From Pirellulales bacterium (lineage in GTDB: Bacteria; Planctomycetota; Planctomycetia; Pirellulales; S012-138): 43,056 bases of DNA. The DNA is taken from assembly GCA_028066245.1 (NCBI GenBank), contig JALCBR010000032.1:1-43056 (forward strand), in the 5' to 3' direction. Below are positions 41,530 to 43,056 of this stretch, piece after piece. Each line of letters starts with the position of its first letter. Position 1 is the stretch's first letter. Made by a program: the position numbers and the translations under genes. The notes beneath the pieces were generated by a model that saw only the letters and a program-made list of their open reading frames with translations, was not told the DNA's origin and searched no databases.

Positions 41530-42663
41530 ATGTCGCAAAATCGCCTGCTCAGCTTTGTCGTTGCGTTTCTCCTCATGGTGGCGCTCTCGACATCTACCGG
41601 CTGCGGTGACGCACTTTCGCAAGGTGGCACGCCTCTTGCTGATTCTCCGGCACAACCAAACGATGATTCGGGGAGCGGTTCTAGCACAACAGCGGCAGGC
41701 GACATAGCTTTGCGTGACCGCATCGACGCCGTGCTTGACTTTTCTGCCAAACGCTACTTGGATACGAGCAAGCACGGAGCCTGGCAGATTCTGCATGGTG
41801 TGTTGGCTTTTGGACCGGAACTGAGAATCCGACACGAGGGCCAACTGAAGCGCGCAGTCGATGTGATCTCAGAAGGGGGCATGATCTACGGGTTCCTGCT
41901 CCGCCCAACCGAGCACGGCTTGGATTCCATCGTTCAAGCTGGTTCCCTGCAGGGGCAAGGACATGACGATCAATGGCTGGCCGAGCTGACCCAGGCGAAT
42001 CTGAACCTCGACTTCCCGATTCGTTGGGGCGAGAAAGACTATACGCTTGGCGACATGCTCAGGCAGGCTCAATGGGACCTGAATGCCAACTCGGAAGCAA
42101 CGTGGACTCTGATGGCGCTCGCCACGTTTCTGCCCATTGACGCGGAGTGGGATTCTAGCGACGGGACCACCTGGAACTTTCCCAAGCTGCTTGAATTAGA
42201 GGTCAGCCGAGACATCAATGATCCGGAAATCAGCGCGTGCGGCGGAACTCATCGGTTGGTGGGGCTTTGCCTGGCTGTCAACAACTACATGGCCTCCCAC
42301 CCCGGGGCCAAGCTGACGGGCCCTTGGGCAAAAGCCGACCTCAAGATCCAAGAAGCGATCACCAAAGCGAAAGAGTTTCAACAATCAGACGGTGCATTCT
42401 CGGCGCAGTATTTCGTTCGGCCGGCAGTCACTCCCGAGGTTGAAGAACGGATTGGCACAACTGGCCATACGCTTGAGTTTCTCAGCTTCGCAATGACAAA
42501 ACAGCAATTCGAAGAGCGCTGGGTCGCCAATGCGGCCAATCATTTATGCGAGTTGCTCGAAGCCACAAAGGATCAGCCTGTGGAATGCGGAGCTCTCTAC
42601 CATGCCATACACGGCCTGCAGCGATACCGCTACCGCATCTGGGGTCCGCCGGAAGTTAAGTAG
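41530..42663 (+). CDS. Lipoprotein with helical toroid-like domain, unknown function
   Basis: This 377-residue lipoprotein has a signal peptide ending in the lipobox S-T-G-C at about residue 25, followed by a Ser/Gly/Pro/Asp-rich linker (26-60). The remainder (about 65-375) is rich in helices with conserved-looking Trp, His and Cys (HGAWQILHGVLAFG, ACGGTHRLVGLCLAVNN, GTTGHTLEFLSFAM, ECGALYHAIHGLQRYRY). Regular pairs of helices with GTTGHTLEFL-type turns suggest an alpha/alpha toroid as in some terpenoid-cyclase-like or glycoside-processing folds; this is inference. ATG 41530 (MSQNRLL) gives the better signal peptide; an in-frame ATG at 41512 adds six residues. It is a recurring type of planctomycete lipoprotein. 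Confidence 0.87.
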   Translation: MSQNRLLSFVVAFLLMVALSTSTGCGDALSQGGTPLADSPAQPNDDSGSGSSTTAAGDIALRDRIDAVLDFSAKRYLDTSKHGAWQILHGVLAFGPELRIRHEGQLKRAVDVISEGGMIYGFLLRPTEHGLDSIVQAGSLQGQGHDDQWLAELTQANLNLDFPIRWGEKDYTLGDMLRQAQWDLNANSEATWTLMALATFLPIDAEWDSSDGTTWNFPKLLELEVSRDINDPEISACGGTHRLVGLCLAVNNYMASHPGAKLTGPWAKADLKIQEAITKAKEFQQSDGAFSAQYFVRPAVTPEVEERIGTTGHTLEFLSFAMTKQQFEERWVANAANHLCELLEATKDQPVECGALYHAIHGLQRYRYRIWGPPEVK

Positions 42664-43056
42664 GCGCGAGGGAAGGATTGTGGGCGGCGATTCGCCGCGG
42701 CATTTCATTCGCACACCCATTTGCGAAGCCTCTCACCTCCAAGTTTGAGGAGAGAAATGGCTACCGTGAGGAGCGTTTGAGCACGCTAGAGCGTTTTTCT
42801 TGTTGCTGTTCTGTCGCCAACATTGACGGCTTCAGATACCGCTGAGGTGTTGAGCGACATCCGGCTGCGAGCAGAACAGGAATCATCAAAGCGCTCGAGA
42901 GCATGTTCTGGATCTGCGTTCTGTTCGTCGGCGCCCATCGCTTCACGGACGCGTGAAGAATTGCCGCTGTGTTCCCCGCGCGCCTTACCCTCACGCGTAC
43001 AGGCGAAATTGACATTGGTCAAATTTTGGGATGTTTCCGGCGAACATGCGCGCTGC
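42664..43056. other. Right-end region, mostly without supported genes
   Basis: About 390 bases to the window edge. A hairpin (CTCTC...CTC with GAG-GAGAG, about 42730-42754) and a 6-bp hairpin near 42687-42702 lie downstream of the lipoprotein gene, without a convincing T-run. The only candidate gene is the short minus-strand lipoprotein frame at 42761-42904. Confidence 0.4.
42761..42904 (-). CDS. Possible small lipoprotein, 47 codons
   Basis: A minus-strand frame from ATG 42904 to TAG encodes a short hydrophobic stretch (MLSSALMIPVLLAAGC) ending in a good lipobox L-A-A-G-C at Cys16, then a basic/Gln-rich tail (RSTPQRYLKPSML...). It lacks a strong ribosome-binding site and is part of a longer frame open to 43015. 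A second frame on the same strand overlaps it. The lipobox is the sole support. Confidence 0.35.
   Translation of the reverse strand: MLSSALMIPVLLAAGCRSTPQRYLKPSMLATEQQQEKRSSVLKRSSR

Overview
The window reads as chromosomal DNA from a planctomycete, probably Pirellulales-like. This is inferred from gene content, not from a marker gene. Indicators are a giant secreted cytochrome of the PVC heme-binding type, several lipoproteins and secreted proteins with low-complexity acidic or Pro-rich linkers, a YdjY-type lipoprotein, a glycine-rich RRM protein, an mraZ gene with no recognisable division or cell-wall genes beside it, and many short, loosely packed transcription units on both strands. I see no tRNA, rRNA, CRISPR array, insertion sequence or prophage gene.

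Layout. 1-366: start of an HD-type hydrolase running off the left edge (minus). 708-2222: an ALDH7-family aldehyde dehydrogenase. 2754-5582: a large Pro/Glu-rich membrane-anchored protein of unknown function (minus), with a structured tail ending in a strong terminator. 6148-8199: a Prc/Tsp-type periplasmic protease with its own terminator. 8302-10212: SelB, the selenocysteine elongation factor. 10313-11395: threonine aldolase (minus). 11846-12178: an HspQ/YccV-like protein.

12210-20257 (all minus) is a surface-polysaccharide locus. It holds an ABC-2 exporter pair, a nucleotide-sugar dehydrogenase, a methyltransferase, a GDP-mannose 3,5-epimerase-like enzyme that ends at a clear terminator, and then a second unit with a glycosyltransferase-like protein and an FkbM-type methyltransferase. 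A UDP-GlcNAc 2-epimerase gene lies apart at 39038-40204.

20258-24970 holds a 12-bp-period tandem array, an enoyl-CoA hydratase, a PIG-L/BshB1-type deacetylase, an RRM protein, and mraZ with a direct-repeat operator. 25138-27897 encodes an RND/MMPL transporter with a PDZ-like insertion. 28030-36397 holds an unknown 637-residue protein, a YdjY lipoprotein, and a 1669-residue secreted protein combining SGNH-like, propeller, HEAT, discoidin-like, type-1 copper and cytochrome c modules. 36867-42663 holds a membrane protein, two lipoproteins, the UDP-GlcNAc epimerase, a receiver protein lacking its phosphorylatable Asp, and a 30-codon lipoprotein gene with a good ribosome-binding site.

Most novel-looking items: the multimodule copper/heme protein with a degenerate SGNH active site; the mraZ operator overlapping its own ribosome-binding site and start codon, with a second box pair 300 bp upstream; the stand-alone pseudo-receiver; the tiny lipoprotein; the PDZ-in-RND architecture; and a bacterial plant-GME-like epimerase in an ABC-exported glycan locus.
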